Below, in pieces: positions 7,821 to 16,530 of a stretch of DNA of 64,000 nucleotides. Numbering within the stretch: position 1 is the first letter of the stretch; each line of letters opens with the position of its first letter. The notes under the pieces are model-generated. The model was not told the DNA's origin. It saw nothing but the letters and a program-made list of their open reading frames with translations, and ran no database searches. The translations under genes were made by a program, and so were the position numbers. Location: assembly GCA_036496605.1 (NCBI GenBank), contig DASXKV010000048.1, positions 1 through 64,000 on the forward strand. Reading direction: 5' to 3'. The stretch is from Gemmatimonadaceae bacterium. GTDB taxonomy: Bacteria > Gemmatimonadota > Gemmatimonadetes > Gemmatimonadales > Gemmatimonadaceae.

Positions 7821-9779
7821 ATGCATCATCGATTGTTCATTTCCACGCTGGCGATCGCAGCGTCCGTTGTCCTGCCGCTCTCCGCGCAGCAAGTACCGGC
7901 GCCTGGCGCCCCGTCGCCGGATCCACGGGTCGGTCTGAAGGCCGGGATCTATGACGCTGGCGAAGCTGCCTGGAACATGCGGCTGGCGTCGCTCACGAAA
8001 CCCACCGAGAAGTTCGCCAAGAGCATCAACTCCGATGAGGCCTTCTTCGGGCACTATGTCATCCAGGGAAGCTTCGACGGCTTCCAGATCTGGGACATCT
8101 CGGATCCGGCGCATCCCACGCTTCGGTCGGCACAGTACTGCCCCGCGTCGCAGAGCGACGTCTCGGTCTACAAGAACCTCCTCGTGGTCTCGTCGGAATC
8201 GAACTCAGGCCGCCTGGACTGCGGTGACGAGGGGATCAAGGACACGGTGAGCGCGGAGCGCATCCGTGGCGTGCGCATCTTCGACATCAGCGATCTCGAT
8301 CATCCGAAGTACGTCACGAACGTCCAGACCTGCCGCGGCTCGCACACGCACTCGCTCCTCGTGGATCCCAAGGATAAGGCCAACGTCTACGTCTACATCT
8401 CGGGCTCCGCGCCGCTTCGCTCGCAGAAGGAGCTGGCGGGATGCACGAGCGCGACGCCCGACAGGGATCCGAATTCAGCGCTCATGCGGCTCGAGGTGAT
8501 CAAGATTCCGCTCGCACATCCGGAGAAGGCGGCAATTGTAAGCGCCGCAAAAATCTTCGAAGGGTTGAAGGAGCCCAAGAGCCACGGCATTACGGCGGCA
8601 GACAGTATCGCCGAGGTGCAGAGGCTCGCGGACGCGAAGGCGAATGGGGGTTACACGTACACGGTCGAGGGCCGTGAGCGGGTCGCATCACCTAGGCTCA
8701 TCACGTCGCAGCTCGACAGTATCGTGAAGGCGCGCAACGGGACTGGCGCGCCGACCGCGGCGGACAGCTCCACGTTGCATGTCGCGCTGCAAGGCATCGT
8801 CGACAAGATTGTCGCCGCGCAAGCCGGGGCGAAACAGGAAGGCGATCCGATCATGTATTCGCAGTGCCACGACATCACGCTCGATCCGTCGCTCGGACTC
8901 GCCGGCGGCGCATGTGAAGGGCATGGGCTGCTGCTCGACATTCGGGACCCGGTACACCCGATGCGCATGGATGCCGTCGATGACGTGAACTTCTCGTACT
9001 GGCACTCGGCGACGTTCAACAACGATGGAACGAAGATCCTGTTCAGCGACGAGTGGGGCGGCGGCGGCGCGCCGAAGTGCCGGTCGACCGATCCGCACGA
9101 GTGGGGCGCGGACGCGATCTTCACGATCGATCCGCAGAGCAAGAAGCTGCACTTCGAGAGCTACTACAAGCTCTCCGCGCCGCAGACTCCGGAGGAGAAT
9201 TGCGTCGCGCATAACGGGTCGCTCATCCCCGTGCCCGGCCGCGATATCATGTCGCAGGCGTGGTACCAGGGCGGCGTCTCCGTATTCGACTGGACGGACG
9301 CGAAGCATCCGGAGGAGATCGCATTCTTCGATCGCGGTCCGCTCACGGCCGATCATATGGTCCTCGGCGGCTCCTGGTCGGCGTACTGGTACAACGGCGT
9401 GATCGTGAGCTCCGAGATCACCCGTGGGCTCGACATCTTCGAGCTGCTGCCTAACGCGTTGCTGACGCAGAACGAGATCGACGCCGCGAAGACCGCGCAT
9501 CTGGATTATCTGAACGTGCAGGATCAGCCGCGCTATACCTGGCCGGCGACGTTCGCACTTGCGCGGGCGTATGTCGATCAGCTCGAGCGCTCGAACGGAC
9601 TGTCGACGGATCGGGTGGCGGCGACTCGTCAGGCGCTGGACGGCGCCGAGCACGCGAGCGGCTCGGCGCGTCGTAGCGCGCTCACGAAGCTTGCGACGCA
9701 GCTCGACGGGGACGCAAAGACCTCGAGCGATGCCGCGAAGGTGAGAGTGCTGGCGACGACGCTGCGCAGACTAAAGTAG
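7821..9779 (+). CDS. LVIVD repeat-containing exported protein
   Basis: The 652-residue protein carries a signal peptide (MHHRLFISTLAIAASVVLPLSAQ) and a beta-propeller-like body built from LVIVD-type repeats: FQIWDISDPAHP near residue 90, VRIFDISDLDHP near 155, LLLDIRDPVHP near 375 and VSVFDWTDAKHP near 490. A Cys/His-rich centre (CHDITLD and GACEGHG) may bind metal. The function is unknown beyond a probable extracytoplasmic scaffold. The ATG at 7821 is chosen because the signal peptide starts there; the frame open from 7713 encodes only repeat-derived His/Pro/Thr residues. No Shine-Dalgarno sequence is present, only an A/C-rich leader. A strong terminator follows. Confidence 0.9.
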   Translation: MHHRLFISTLAIAASVVLPLSAQQVPAPGAPSPDPRVGLKAGIYDAGEAAWNMRLASLTKPTEKFAKSINSDEAFFGHYVIQGSFDGFQIWDISDPAHPTLRSAQYCPASQSDVSVYKNLLVVSSESNSGRLDCGDEGIKDTVSAERIRGVRIFDISDLDHPKYVTNVQTCRGSHTHSLLVDPKDKANVYVYISGSAPLRSQKELAGCTSATPDRDPNSALMRLEVIKIPLAHPEKAAIVSAAKIFEGLKEPKSHGITAADSIAEVQRLADAKANGGYTYTVEGRERVASPRLITSQLDSIVKARNGTGAPTAADSSTLHVALQGIVDKIVAAQAGAKQEGDPIMYSQCHDITLDPSLGLAGGACEGHGLLLDIRDPVHPMRMDAVDDVNFSYWHSATFNNDGTKILFSDEWGGGGAPKCRSTDPHEWGADAIFTIDPQSKKLHFESYYKLSAPQTPEENCVAHNGSLIPVPGRDIMSQAWYQGGVSVFDWTDAKHPEEIAFFDRGPLTADHMVLGGSWSAYWYNGVIVSSEITRGLDIFELLPNALLTQNEIDAAKTAHLDYLNVQDQPRYTWPATFALARAYVDQLERSNGLSTDRVAATRQALDGAEHASGSARRSALTKLATQLDGDAKTSSDAAKVRVLATTLRRLK

Positions 9780-9792
9780 GGCGATGCCTAAC

Positions 9793-9829
9793 AAAGCGCC
9801 TGGCCACGAGCGGTGGCCAGGCGCTTTTC
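9793..9829 (+). terminator. Rho-independent terminator after the LVIVD gene
   Basis: A perfect 15-bp stem (9793-9807 with 9813-9827) with loop GAGCG is followed by a short T run. Because the stem starts with AAA and ends with TTT, it could terminate transcription from both directions. It lies 14 bp after the LVIVD stop codon. Confidence 0.92.
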
Positions 9830-9925
9830 ATTGCTAGAATCACTCGTGCGCGACGGATGCGAAGGGCTGTCGGATCTCCAGGCGGCGATGAGCAACAACA
9901 CTCGAGTGTCGGTGCGAGGATTCGA

Positions 9926-10480
9926 TTGATCGCACGCGTCGCAATCCGCATTGCGCTCGGGGCCGCTCTCGCCACCGCGTGCAATGAGCAAGTGCTCAAT
10001 GCGCAGTTCGTGCCCGGCGCGCGCGTTCGGGTGCGTCATCTCGCCGGGTGCTGCGAGGTGACGACGACGGGCACGCTCGTCTCGCTCGATCCAGCCTCGA
10101 TGTCGATGCGCGTCGCGGATGACAGCACGACGGTCACCGTGCCACGCACCGCAATCCGTTCCGTGGAGCAAGCGTTGCGGAGCGAGAGTCATGTCGGCAC
10201 GGGAATGCTGGTGGGCGCCGTGACGGGCGGCATCGTCGGATCGCAGGTCTACAAGTCACGTAATCGTTGCAAGGGCGAGCAACCGTGTCTCTCGTTCATC
10301 GCCGTTGGCGTCGAAACGATCGGCGGCGCTCTCGCGGGTCTCGTCGTTGGCGCGATCGTCGGCTGGCAGATCCGGAGCGAGACGTGGGAGCAGGTCGAGC
10401 TCCCGGCGCGAGTGAGCTTTCGTCCGGAATGGGGGCGGGCCAGAAGGAGGTTCGGCGTTGCTCTCAGCGTCAGTTACTGA
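9926..10480 (+). CDS. Hypothetical protein with glycine-zipper segment
   Basis: This 184-residue exported protein has a signal-like N terminus (MIARVAIRIALGAALATAC). A small beta-rich domain follows (FVPGARVRVRHLAGCCEVTTTGTLV), then two Gly/Ala/Val-rich hydrophobic stretches (GTGMLVGAVTGGIVGSQV and GGALAGLVVGAIVGWQI) that resemble glycine-zipper membrane segments. The TTG at 9926 is preferred because GAGGA lies 5 nt upstream and a signal peptide follows directly; an ATG at 9857 in the same frame lacks a ribosome-binding site. Proteins of this layout (LSm-like surface plus glycine zipper) recur in this phylum, but no function is known to me. Confidence 0.75.
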   Translation: MIARVAIRIALGAALATACNEQVLNAQFVPGARVRVRHLAGCCEVTTTGTLVSLDPASMSMRVADDSTTVTVPRTAIRSVEQALRSESHVGTGMLVGAVTGGIVGSQVYKSRNRCKGEQPCLSFIAVGVETIGGALAGLVVGAIVGWQIRSETWEQVELPARVSFRPEWGRARRRFGVALSVSY

Positions 10481-10540
10481 CGGTCGATCGCCGGGCAGCG
10501 TCATCGCGTGGACGGATCAGAATGGCCACCGGCGTACATG

Positions 10541-11050
10541 TCAGTAACGTCGCAGAGGTGTTCGGCGCGAATCTGACCACAATGCCGTCGCTCCGCGGGT
10601 GTCTATCGTGGACGACCGATCAGCAGAGAAGCACAGCGCAATGGCCCCGAGGCCGAGTTCCAGCATGTCGCGATAACCACTGCGAACGCTGACCTCGCCG
10701 CTCCAGCCCCGAAAACCCATGCCTAGCACGCGGAGCCGCACGTGTCCGTCGCGCATGTGAGTGAACAGCGCGATGCCGGAATCGTTAGCAATCGCGCCAA
10801 TGGTCGTCCCATCGATTCTGATAAGCGCGTGGGCTAATGGTCGCTGGCTCGTGCTACTGTCAACAATTATGACAAGGCCTGCCTCACCAGTGCGGAGGAG
10901 CGCAGTGTCGCGTGCATCGGAACGTCGTAGAACTGGTAGCTTCGGCGACGATTCTCCGTCGCACGAAGGACCGAGATATATCCCGCCATACTGTGGCTTT
11001 GGCCTCGCGCAACACGCGAGTGCGATCAAGAGCAGCAACGTCGGTCGCAT
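10541..11050 (-). CDS. Small lipoprotein with carboxypeptidase-regulatory-like fold
   Basis: The 169-residue protein begins MRPTLLLLIALACC, a lipoprotein signal peptide. The mature part contains one beta-sandwich segment (about 60-125: LVIIVDSSTSQRPLAHALIRIDG, then GIALFTHMRDG, then HVRLRVLGMGF) that matches the pattern of carboxypeptidase regulatory-like domains, where a short hydrophobic sheet is followed by a GxGF turn. The start is at 11050; seven upstream codons add nothing signal-like. It is convergent with the glycine-zipper gene and probably sits in the outer membrane or periplasm. No catalytic residues are visible. Confidence 0.72.
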   Translation of the reverse strand: MRPTLLLLIALACCARPKPQYGGIYLGPSCDGESSPKLPVLRRSDARDTALLRTGEAGLVIIVDSSTSQRPLAHALIRIDGTTIGAIANDSGIALFTHMRDGHVRLRVLGMGFRGWSGEVSVRSGYRDMLELGLGAIALCFSADRSSTIDTRGATALWSDSRRTPLRRY

Positions 11051-11111
11051 ACCTGTAAAACGGCCCACCACATTCCGACGTCACGGCCGATCAATGATAT
11101 GAGGCATTTAC

Positions 11112-11933
11112 TCATGGGCACGAGACGACGCTACGGCTCACGCCGGGCGCTCCGAGCTCCTTAGCTTCGTGGACTTCGTCCACCAAACTGTACCAGTGCG
11201 GCGGCATTCGGACGCTTCGGACGTCGACGCACACCGCGCCCGACGACTCGGCGAACAACTTCGCCTCGAGGCTCGAGAAAATGTCCGGCGTCAACGAGAT
11301 CGCCATAGTCTCGCGAACTACTTCTGACGGACCGGTGAGGCGGCGCTCAACCCACTGCACGTAGACGCCGGATTCCGCACTCGGTGAGCCGTGGCTGACG
11401 CCAATCAATCGATAGTAGCCTGACCCCCGAGCGTCCGACCATCCGCCGCCTAGCTGCACTCTGTCCTCAGCGCTCGGACCGGTGCAGGTACCACGTGGTC
11501 GACCTCGCCAGGTCCATTGAAGGCAATTCAGCGTATCAGCCGCAGACCCTTCGGCGCCGTAGTGCAGCCGGACAAGCCCGTTGTACGTGAGCTCGAGAAG
11601 CGAGTCCGCAGGCCCGGCACACACGCCGTACCAGTTGAAAAACCTCTCAACTGCTGGCACGAGCATGACCCAACGCTGAACAAGAGTGGTCGGCGCAAAC
11701 CGAAAGACACCTGCGGAGTCGGTGAAGGTACGCGCGGTCGCGTGAGCGCACGACGCACGCCCCTGGTCGTTCGTGATCGCGACCTGCACACCAATCGCCG
11801 GTCTTCCGTCGTCGCGACGAACGACGCCGACGAGCGCAGGCGACCCTGCCTCCTTGACGTTGAGGGGGAGCACGCAACCCGTAAGGACCAGCGTGAGGAT
11901 CGGTCGGGTGTGCCGTGCGGTTGCGACTTTCAT
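11112..11933 (-). CDS. Lipoprotein with N-terminal regulatory-like domain
   Basis: The 273-residue protein starts MKVATARHTRPILTLVLTGC, with a clear lipobox (LTGC). A carboxypeptidase-regulatory-like beta domain follows (LVGVVRRDDGRPAIGVQVAI, with DSAGVFRF), then an unrecognised C-terminal domain with several Cys and Trp residues. The ATG at 11933 overlaps the stop codon of a 43-codon membrane ORF (ATGA), which implies translational coupling and rules out the longer frame open to 12113. It belongs to a minus-strand run with the PQQ-like lipoprotein upstream and the smaller lipoprotein downstream; the shared theme is surface or periplasmic beta proteins of unknown role. Confidence 0.75.
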   Translation of the reverse strand: MKVATARHTRPILTLVLTGCVLPLNVKEAGSPALVGVVRRDDGRPAIGVQVAITNDQGRASCAHATARTFTDSAGVFRFAPTTLVQRWVMLVPAVERFFNWYGVCAGPADSLLELTYNGLVRLHYGAEGSAADTLNCLQWTWRGRPRGTCTGPSAEDRVQLGGGWSDARGSGYYRLIGVSHGSPSAESGVYVQWVERRLTGPSEVVRETMAISLTPDIFSSLEAKLFAESSGAVCVDVRSVRMPPHWYSLVDEVHEAKELGAPGVSRSVVSCP

Positions 11934-12061
11934 GAGCGAACCGTGAGGACTGACACGATCAGTCTCTGCTGCATACTCCGCGAAGAGCGCAGGAGCCCGA
12001 TCGTTGCGAGATAGAGCCAGGCTGCGAGCAGGATTACGACAAGAATGATCGCGAGCCGCAT
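11930..12061 (-). CDS. 43-residue predicted membrane peptide
   Basis: This short gene encodes a protein starting MRLAIILVVILLAAWLYLAT, one strong transmembrane helix, followed by a basic tail (RSSRSMQQR). Its stop overlaps the start of the next lipoprotein (ATGA), a hallmark of a coupled operon. It lies in the gap after the PQQ-like gene. There is a catch: the good ribosome-binding site GAGGAGG lies 7 nt before a different ATG (12081), whose frame stops after 14 codons, so either that leader peptide is real or a one-base indel separates the two frames. No homologue is known to me. Confidence 0.5.
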   Translation of the reverse strand: MRLAIILVVILLAAWLYLATIGLLRSSRSMQQRLIVSVLTVRS

Positions 12062-12093
12062 GCGGCTGCTGCAGCACCCATATCGATACCTCC

Positions 12094-13284
12094 TCACTGA
12101 CAGCGAAGCGCATAGGCGCCGTGTACGCCCGAGAAGACTACGCGGTCACTCGCGACGGCGAACCCCGAGCTCGGAATCTCGTTAGGGTCAGCGTCGAACA
12201 GGGTCGTGATGATCTGTCCGGACGCGGCATCGAGCACGAAAATGCCGAGGTTGTTGGCGAACACTCGCTGACCGCACAACGCCGATTCGTGAATCGACCC
12301 TCTGGTCGTCGTGCGCCATGCGACTTTCCCCGTCGTGGCATCGACTTCATATACGTACGTGTCATTCGTGCCAAGGTATAACCGATTCCCGGCAAGCGAA
12401 GGGCGCGCGAAGGGACCGAAGAATCCCGGCTCGGTTCTCACGCGCCAGATCTCCTGAAGCGTAAATCGATCGACGGCAAAGAATGCTCCTGCGAGAAGAT
12501 CGCTCGCGAAGAGCACACGGTCGCGTATGACCGGAGCTGAAGGAACACCGCTCCAGCCAACTGATTGCGGGGCTTGATACTCGAACAGCAGTGCGCCCGT
12601 ATTGCGGTCGAGGCCCGCGATGATACTCACACTGCTGTCGCCGTTAGGCGTCAAGCGTTTGCAGGCGGCTGCGTAGACGGTGTCGCCGCTGACTGCGAGT
12701 CCGCTGATAGCGCTGAGATACGGCCAACTGGGTCCGAGATCCGTCGTCCAGAGCGGCTGACCGGCCTTCGGACTCAAGGCGTAGACTTTGTGCGAGCGGG
12801 TTCCGACGTATACCGCGTGATCATCGACAGCAGACTGGGCTTCCGCCGGTTGAGCATCGGGCGTGAACCGCCAGCGAATTGCCCCTGTTGCGGCATCGAG
12901 CGAGATCACTTCGACTGCTTCAGCGATGTACACGGCTCCGCCGGCAGCGACGATGTTCGCGGCCGCCGGCGTTGGGCTCATCTTGACCGTGGTTTGCCAC
13001 CGCCTCGCTCCAGTCGTTAGGTCCAGCGCGAGAACCGTATTCCTCGTCTCGATATAGACCATCGAGCCGGCGATGGCGGGGAGACCGGTCCAGCCAGTAC
13101 CGCTCTCCGAGAGCGGCGCTCGCCAGAGAATTGCCCGAGCGCCGCCACCGCCGCTGGCGGTGGAACTGGAGCCGGAGCAGCCGTTCTCGAAGTTCATGCA
13201 GAGGCTGGTAGGGATACCCTCGCAACCCACGGCCAAGCAGAGGAGGAGCAGGGGCGTGACATGGAGACTACTCTTCGCCGACAT
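12094..13284 (-). CDS. PQQ-like beta-propeller lipoprotein
   Basis: The 396-residue protein has a lipoprotein signal (MSAKSSLHVTPLLLLCLAVGC) and a body of seven or eight PQQ/quinoprotein-like blades. Typical blade cores are LALDLTTGARRWQ, ISLDAATGAIRWRF, YALSPKAGQPLW, YEVDATTGKVAWR and FVLDAASGQIITT. It lacks the catalytic motifs of quinoprotein dehydrogenases, so it resembles BamB-type scaffold propellers rather than an enzyme. The ATG at 13284 is chosen for the signal peptide. It probably heads the minus-strand operon that continues into the small membrane peptide and two lipoproteins. Confidence 0.85.
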   Translation of the reverse strand: MSAKSSLHVTPLLLLCLAVGCEGIPTSLCMNFENGCSGSSSTASGGGGARAILWRAPLSESGTGWTGLPAIAGSMVYIETRNTVLALDLTTGARRWQTTVKMSPTPAAANIVAAGGAVYIAEAVEVISLDAATGAIRWRFTPDAQPAEAQSAVDDHAVYVGTRSHKVYALSPKAGQPLWTTDLGPSWPYLSAISGLAVSGDTVYAAACKRLTPNGDSSVSIIAGLDRNTGALLFEYQAPQSVGWSGVPSAPVIRDRVLFASDLLAGAFFAVDRFTLQEIWRVRTEPGFFGPFARPSLAGNRLYLGTNDTYVYEVDATTGKVAWRTTTRGSIHESALCGQRVFANNLGIFVLDAASGQIITTLFDADPNEIPSSGFAVASDRVVFSGVHGAYALRCQ

Positions 13285-13561
13285 TGTGACTCGTCCACTG
13301 AGAAAGTAGCGAACGATGGCGCCCACACGGCGAGAGGACTATACGACACTCGACGTAGTCAGATCACGAGTGACGTCAACGTCGCTCACGCTCACCTTGG
13401 CGAGCGGTCTGGCCACAACGACGAAGAGTGCTTACGGATCGGCCGGACGGGCACGCCGGAATCGAAGCGATTGTGTTGGACGCGAATCTGAAGATCCGTT
13501 TGGGTGGATGCTCTGAGCCGAGTCGTTGCCTAACGTGTGTCGGGATGTCCAGTTTCAACTC

Positions 13562-13652
13562 AATAGGTGCGGGGTGACAGTATTACCAAAATCACTTCAT
13601 TAACACACCGAACGCGAAGTTGACGGACTCTTTTTGACGAAACTGTCATCCT
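13562..13652. repeat. Copy A of the 80-bp inverted-terminus element
   Basis: The core, 13572-13651, has imperfect 20-nt terminal inverted repeats (15 of 20 match) around GGTGACAG...CAAAA and an interior containing ATCACTTCATTAA. Copies B (44648-44727) and C (54441-54521) share the ends, the interior and, partly, the left flank (ATAGGTGCGG). It is the most degenerate copy. The remainder of the gene-free stretch 13285-13675 shows no gene. Confidence 0.75.
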
Positions 13653-13675
13653 CCGTCAAAGCGAACCCGATCGCC

Positions 13676-14434
13676 TCACGTCTCGACGGCGGCTTCGCTC
13701 GGCGCTGCCGCTGCCCGCGGCATCGAGTGGGTCGGATACTCGCGGAGCAGCCAGTAGCCGACCGCACCCCCGCCGATATCGATGAGCGCGTGAACGATCA
13801 TTGCCGGGATCACTGAACTCGTCGCGAGCACGATTGTCACCATGAACACGCCCACGAGCGTAGCCCGAATCGCGCCCCTCCAGCCCTGGTAGAGGTGACC
13901 GGCACCGAAGAGCGCGGCGACGAACAGCAGCGCGCCAACTCGTCCGAGCCACGGTGCGAACAGCCAAGGCAGATAGCCGCGGTAGAGCAGCTCCTCGCAG
14001 AAGCCCGCGGTAATCGAGAGAGTGAGAAACCATCGCTGGTCGCGAGCCGTGCGTGGCACCATGAAGGCAACATCGCCGAGCTTGGGCCGCGCGGCGATCC
14101 GTCGCTCTACGGGGAGTCGCAGCACGGACCAGAGTTGGGCGCCGAACAGGGCCAGCACGAGAACGACGACGAGGACGCCAAGTGCGAGACGCCAACCATG
14201 GGGCATCGCTAGGCCGATGTCATCCCACGTGCGGTGCGCCCTTGCCCAGATGACCAGCGCACAGAACGTAAGTATCCACTCTCCGGCTACGATTCGGCGG
14301 TAGAAGTGCGTGCGCGCTCCGGGCCGATCGGCGATGGCGGCGGCGCGGAATTGGGGCCAGAAGTACTTGTACTCGTACACCGTCATGAAGCCGATGAGGA
14401 CGGCGGCGTACACGGCATCGACGAAAGTGGGCAT
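13676..14434 (-). CDS. CPBP family intramembrane glutamic protease
   Basis: The 252-residue multi-pass protein (about seven TMs) belongs to the Rce1/CPBP (Abi) family. It shows the catalytic pair motif EELLYRG near residue 157, then FGAGHLYQG near 190 with the first conserved histidine, and HALID near 218 with the second. These polar residues inside membrane helices form the active site. The ATG at 14434 is preferred over one four codons upstream because GGAGG lies at the correct distance before it. The gene diverges from an ArsR-type regulator across a perfect inverted repeat. Its natural substrate is unknown. Confidence 0.92.
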   Translation of the reverse strand: MPTFVDAVYAAVLIGFMTVYEYKYFWPQFRAAAIADRPGARTHFYRRIVAGEWILTFCALVIWARAHRTWDDIGLAMPHGWRLALGVLVVVLVLALFGAQLWSVLRLPVERRIAARPKLGDVAFMVPRTARDQRWFLTLSITAGFCEELLYRGYLPWLFAPWLGRVGALLFVAALFGAGHLYQGWRGAIRATLVGVFMVTIVLATSSVIPAMIVHALIDIGGGAVGYWLLREYPTHSMPRAAAAPSEAAVET

Positions 14435-14444
14435 GTGGACCTCC

Positions 14445-14468
14445 ATTATTCAAATAATATTGAATAAT
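14445..14468. promoter_or_regulatory. Operator-like palindrome between CPBP and ArsR-type genes
   Basis: ATTATTCAA and TTGAATAAT form a perfect 9-bp inverted repeat with the 6-nt spacer ATAATA. It is AT-rich in an otherwise GC-rich region, lies 11 bp upstream of the CPBP start and 45 bp upstream of the regulator start, and is the right size for a winged-helix dimer. I infer that the adjacent regulator binds it and controls both divergent units. Confidence 0.7.
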
Positions 14469-14512
14469 CGCCGGATCTTGGCAAGACCGACCGCGCGCTC
14501 TAGACTCCTCAC

Positions 14513-15124
14513 ATGCCCCGACCCAAGTCACGACGCACGGCCGGCGCGCCCGCGCTTCGCCCGGCGGTGGCGGACTTGCGCGCGCTCGCGCATCCCCTCC
14601 GTCTCCGCATCATGGAGCTCTTCGCCGAATCGCCGAAGACGACGAAGCAAGTCGCGGAGCTACTCGGCGAGCCACCCACGCGTCTCTATCACCACGTCGC
14701 CGCGCTCGAGCGCGCCGGGCTCGTCGTAATCAAGGAGACGCGACAAAACCGCGGCGCGATCGAGAAGTGGTACGCCAGCGTTGCCGCGCCGCTGAAGGCC
14801 AGTGGGCCGCGCGGGAGGAATGACGCCGCCGGCCGACGTGCGCGTCGCGCTCTCGCGGCGACGGTGTTCGAGCAGGCGAAGCAGGAGGTGATGGCTATAC
14901 CACCGGGCGCAAAGCAGCGGGCGCTCATTACACGACTCATCATTCCGCTTCATCCCTCGAAAATCGCCGCGCTGCGTCAGCGGCTGTTCGACTCGGTGCA
15001 GGCAATCGGACGCGAGTTTCGGAGCGCGCCCCAAACGGACGACGCGCGTGAGGATGCAAGCGAGCGATGGGCGCTGACTCTCTCCTTCACTCCAGTCGCG
15101 ACGCCGAAGCGCTCGCGCCGGTAA
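14513..15124 (+). CDS. ArsR-type winged-helix transcriptional regulator (HTH_20)
   Basis: The 203-residue protein has an N-terminal winged-helix domain (about 20-95): LRALAHPLRLRIMELFAES, then the recognition helix in KQVAELLGEPPTRLYHHVAAL, then the wing LVVIKETRQNRGAIEKWY. The ~105-residue C-terminal part is helical and may sense a ligand or dimerise. The metal-binding Cys motif of ArsR is absent. It is the first gene of a tightly packed run (5, 30 and 23 bp gaps, then a 4-bp overlap) that continues through ankyrin, sigma, anti-sigma and CHAT genes, although a promoter inside the run cannot be excluded. Confidence 0.88.
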   Translation: MPRPKSRRTAGAPALRPAVADLRALAHPLRLRIMELFAESPKTTKQVAELLGEPPTRLYHHVAALERAGLVVIKETRQNRGAIEKWYASVAAPLKASGPRGRNDAAGRRARRALAATVFEQAKQEVMAIPPGAKQRALITRLIIPLHPSKIAALRQRLFDSVQAIGREFRSAPQTDDAREDASERWALTLSFTPVATPKRSRR

Positions 15125-15129
15125 CAGCA

Positions 15130-16500
15130 ATGAGCTCTCAACTCAGCACGCACGATCAGTTCATCGAAGCCGCGTTCTGGCACGGCTCCGCGAAAAGGGC
15201 GCAAGTGATTCTCGATGCGAATCCCTCCATCGCGAACGACATTTACATCGCAGCCATGCTCGGTGATGACGAAGCCGTACGTCGGTTTCTCGCCAGTGAC
15301 GCCTCTCTAGCAATAGCGAAGGGTGGTCCGCGACATGTCGATGCGCTGACGCATCTTTGCTTCTCATCGTTTCTGAAGGAGCACCGCGAACGGTCCGACG
15401 CGTTCGTCCGTGCCGCGACGGCGCTGCTCGATGCCGGCGCGAGCCCCAACACCGGCTTCGAGGACAAATCGCACCGGCCGCATCCCGAATGGGAGAGCGT
15501 GCTGTATGGCGCGGCTGGCGTTGCGTTTCATGCACCGCTCACCCGACTCCTGCTCGAGCGCGGCGCGGACCCTAACGACGAGGAAACGCCGTATCACTCG
15601 GTCGAGGCACCCGACAACGACGCTTTCAAGCTGCTACTGAACAGTGGAAAGTTGACGAAGGACAGCTTGAACATGATGCTGCTGCGAAAGTCCGACTGGC
15701 ATGACTATGAAGGCATACAGCTCGTGCTCGATCAGGGCGCGGACGTCAACCAGATGTCGCGTTTCGGCAAGACGGTGCTGCATCACGCGCTCATCAGCGA
15801 CAACAGACTCGAGATAATCGACCTGCTGCTCGACCGCAGCGCCGACCCATACGCGGTTGCTAATGATCTCCGCCACGGCGGTGGGTTTCGCGTGGGACGC
15901 TCGTCGACGGCGATTGCGGCGCGACGCGGTCGGCGTGACGTGCTCGCATCGATGGCGCGACGGCACATCTCCTTGAAGCTCGACGGCGTCGACGCGTTGA
16001 TCGCCGCGTGCGCTCGCGGCGACGCGTCGGCGGCGCGTGCCATCGCGGCGCGTGAGCCATCACTCATTGGTGCATTGATCGATCAGGGCGGCGAGCTCCT
16101 GGCGGAGTTCGCCGGCAATGACAATCACGACGGCGTCGCGCTGCTCATCGAGCTCGGCGTTCCCGTCGACGTGCGCTACTTCGGCGACGGGTACTATGGG
16201 GAAGCTCCCGATAGCACGGCGCTGCACGTTGCCGCGTGGCGCATGTCGAACGACACGCTCGACGTGCTCATTCGTCACGGTGCCGACGTCAACGCAAGAA
16301 ACAGAAAGGGCGAGACGCCGCTCATGCTGGCCGTGAGGGCCTGCGTCGCTTCATACTGGAGCGCACGTCGTTCGCCGCGGGCGGTGAAAGCGCTGCTCGG
16401 CGCAGGCGCAATCACCGACGGCGTACTCATTCCTTCTGGCTACAGCGCCGTTGACGAGCTCCTCACGTCTGGCGCGCAGCAAAGCGGCGGCACATTATGA
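15130..16500 (+). CDS. Ankyrin repeat protein
   Basis: The 456-residue cytoplasmic protein has no signal peptide. Ankyrin repeats are visible at about residues 90-170 (LLDAGASPNTG and LLLERGADPNDEETP), 205-255 (GADVNQMSRFGKTVLHHAL) and 345-435 (STALHVAAWRMSND, GADVNARNRKGETPLMLAV). Such repeats bind partner proteins. The start at 15130 lies 5 bp after the regulator stop codon; a longer frame from 15067 overlaps that gene and is not needed. The partner is unknown; the context suggests a role in the sigma/CHAT locus that follows, but it could equally be an independent passenger. Confidence 0.88.
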   Translation: MSSQLSTHDQFIEAAFWHGSAKRAQVILDANPSIANDIYIAAMLGDDEAVRRFLASDASLAIAKGGPRHVDALTHLCFSSFLKEHRERSDAFVRAATALLDAGASPNTGFEDKSHRPHPEWESVLYGAAGVAFHAPLTRLLLERGADPNDEETPYHSVEAPDNDAFKLLLNSGKLTKDSLNMMLLRKSDWHDYEGIQLVLDQGADVNQMSRFGKTVLHHALISDNRLEIIDLLLDRSADPYAVANDLRHGGGFRVGRSSTAIAARRGRRDVLASMARRHISLKLDGVDALIAACARGDASAARAIAAREPSLIGALIDQGGELLAEFAGNDNHDGVALLIELGVPVDVRYFGDGYYGEAPDSTALHVAAWRMSNDTLDVLIRHGADVNARNRKGETPLMLAVRACVASYWSARRSPRAVKALLGAGAITDGVLIPSGYSAVDELLTSGAQQSGGTL

Positions 16501-16530
16501 ACACCCCTCCCGCGCCGCGAGCGGAGCTCC

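Noticed and set aside
13676-14434. CPBP protein as bacteriocin-immunity (Abi) protein
   Set aside because: No bacteriocin-like small gene is nearby; the divergent regulator and protease motifs give a better context.
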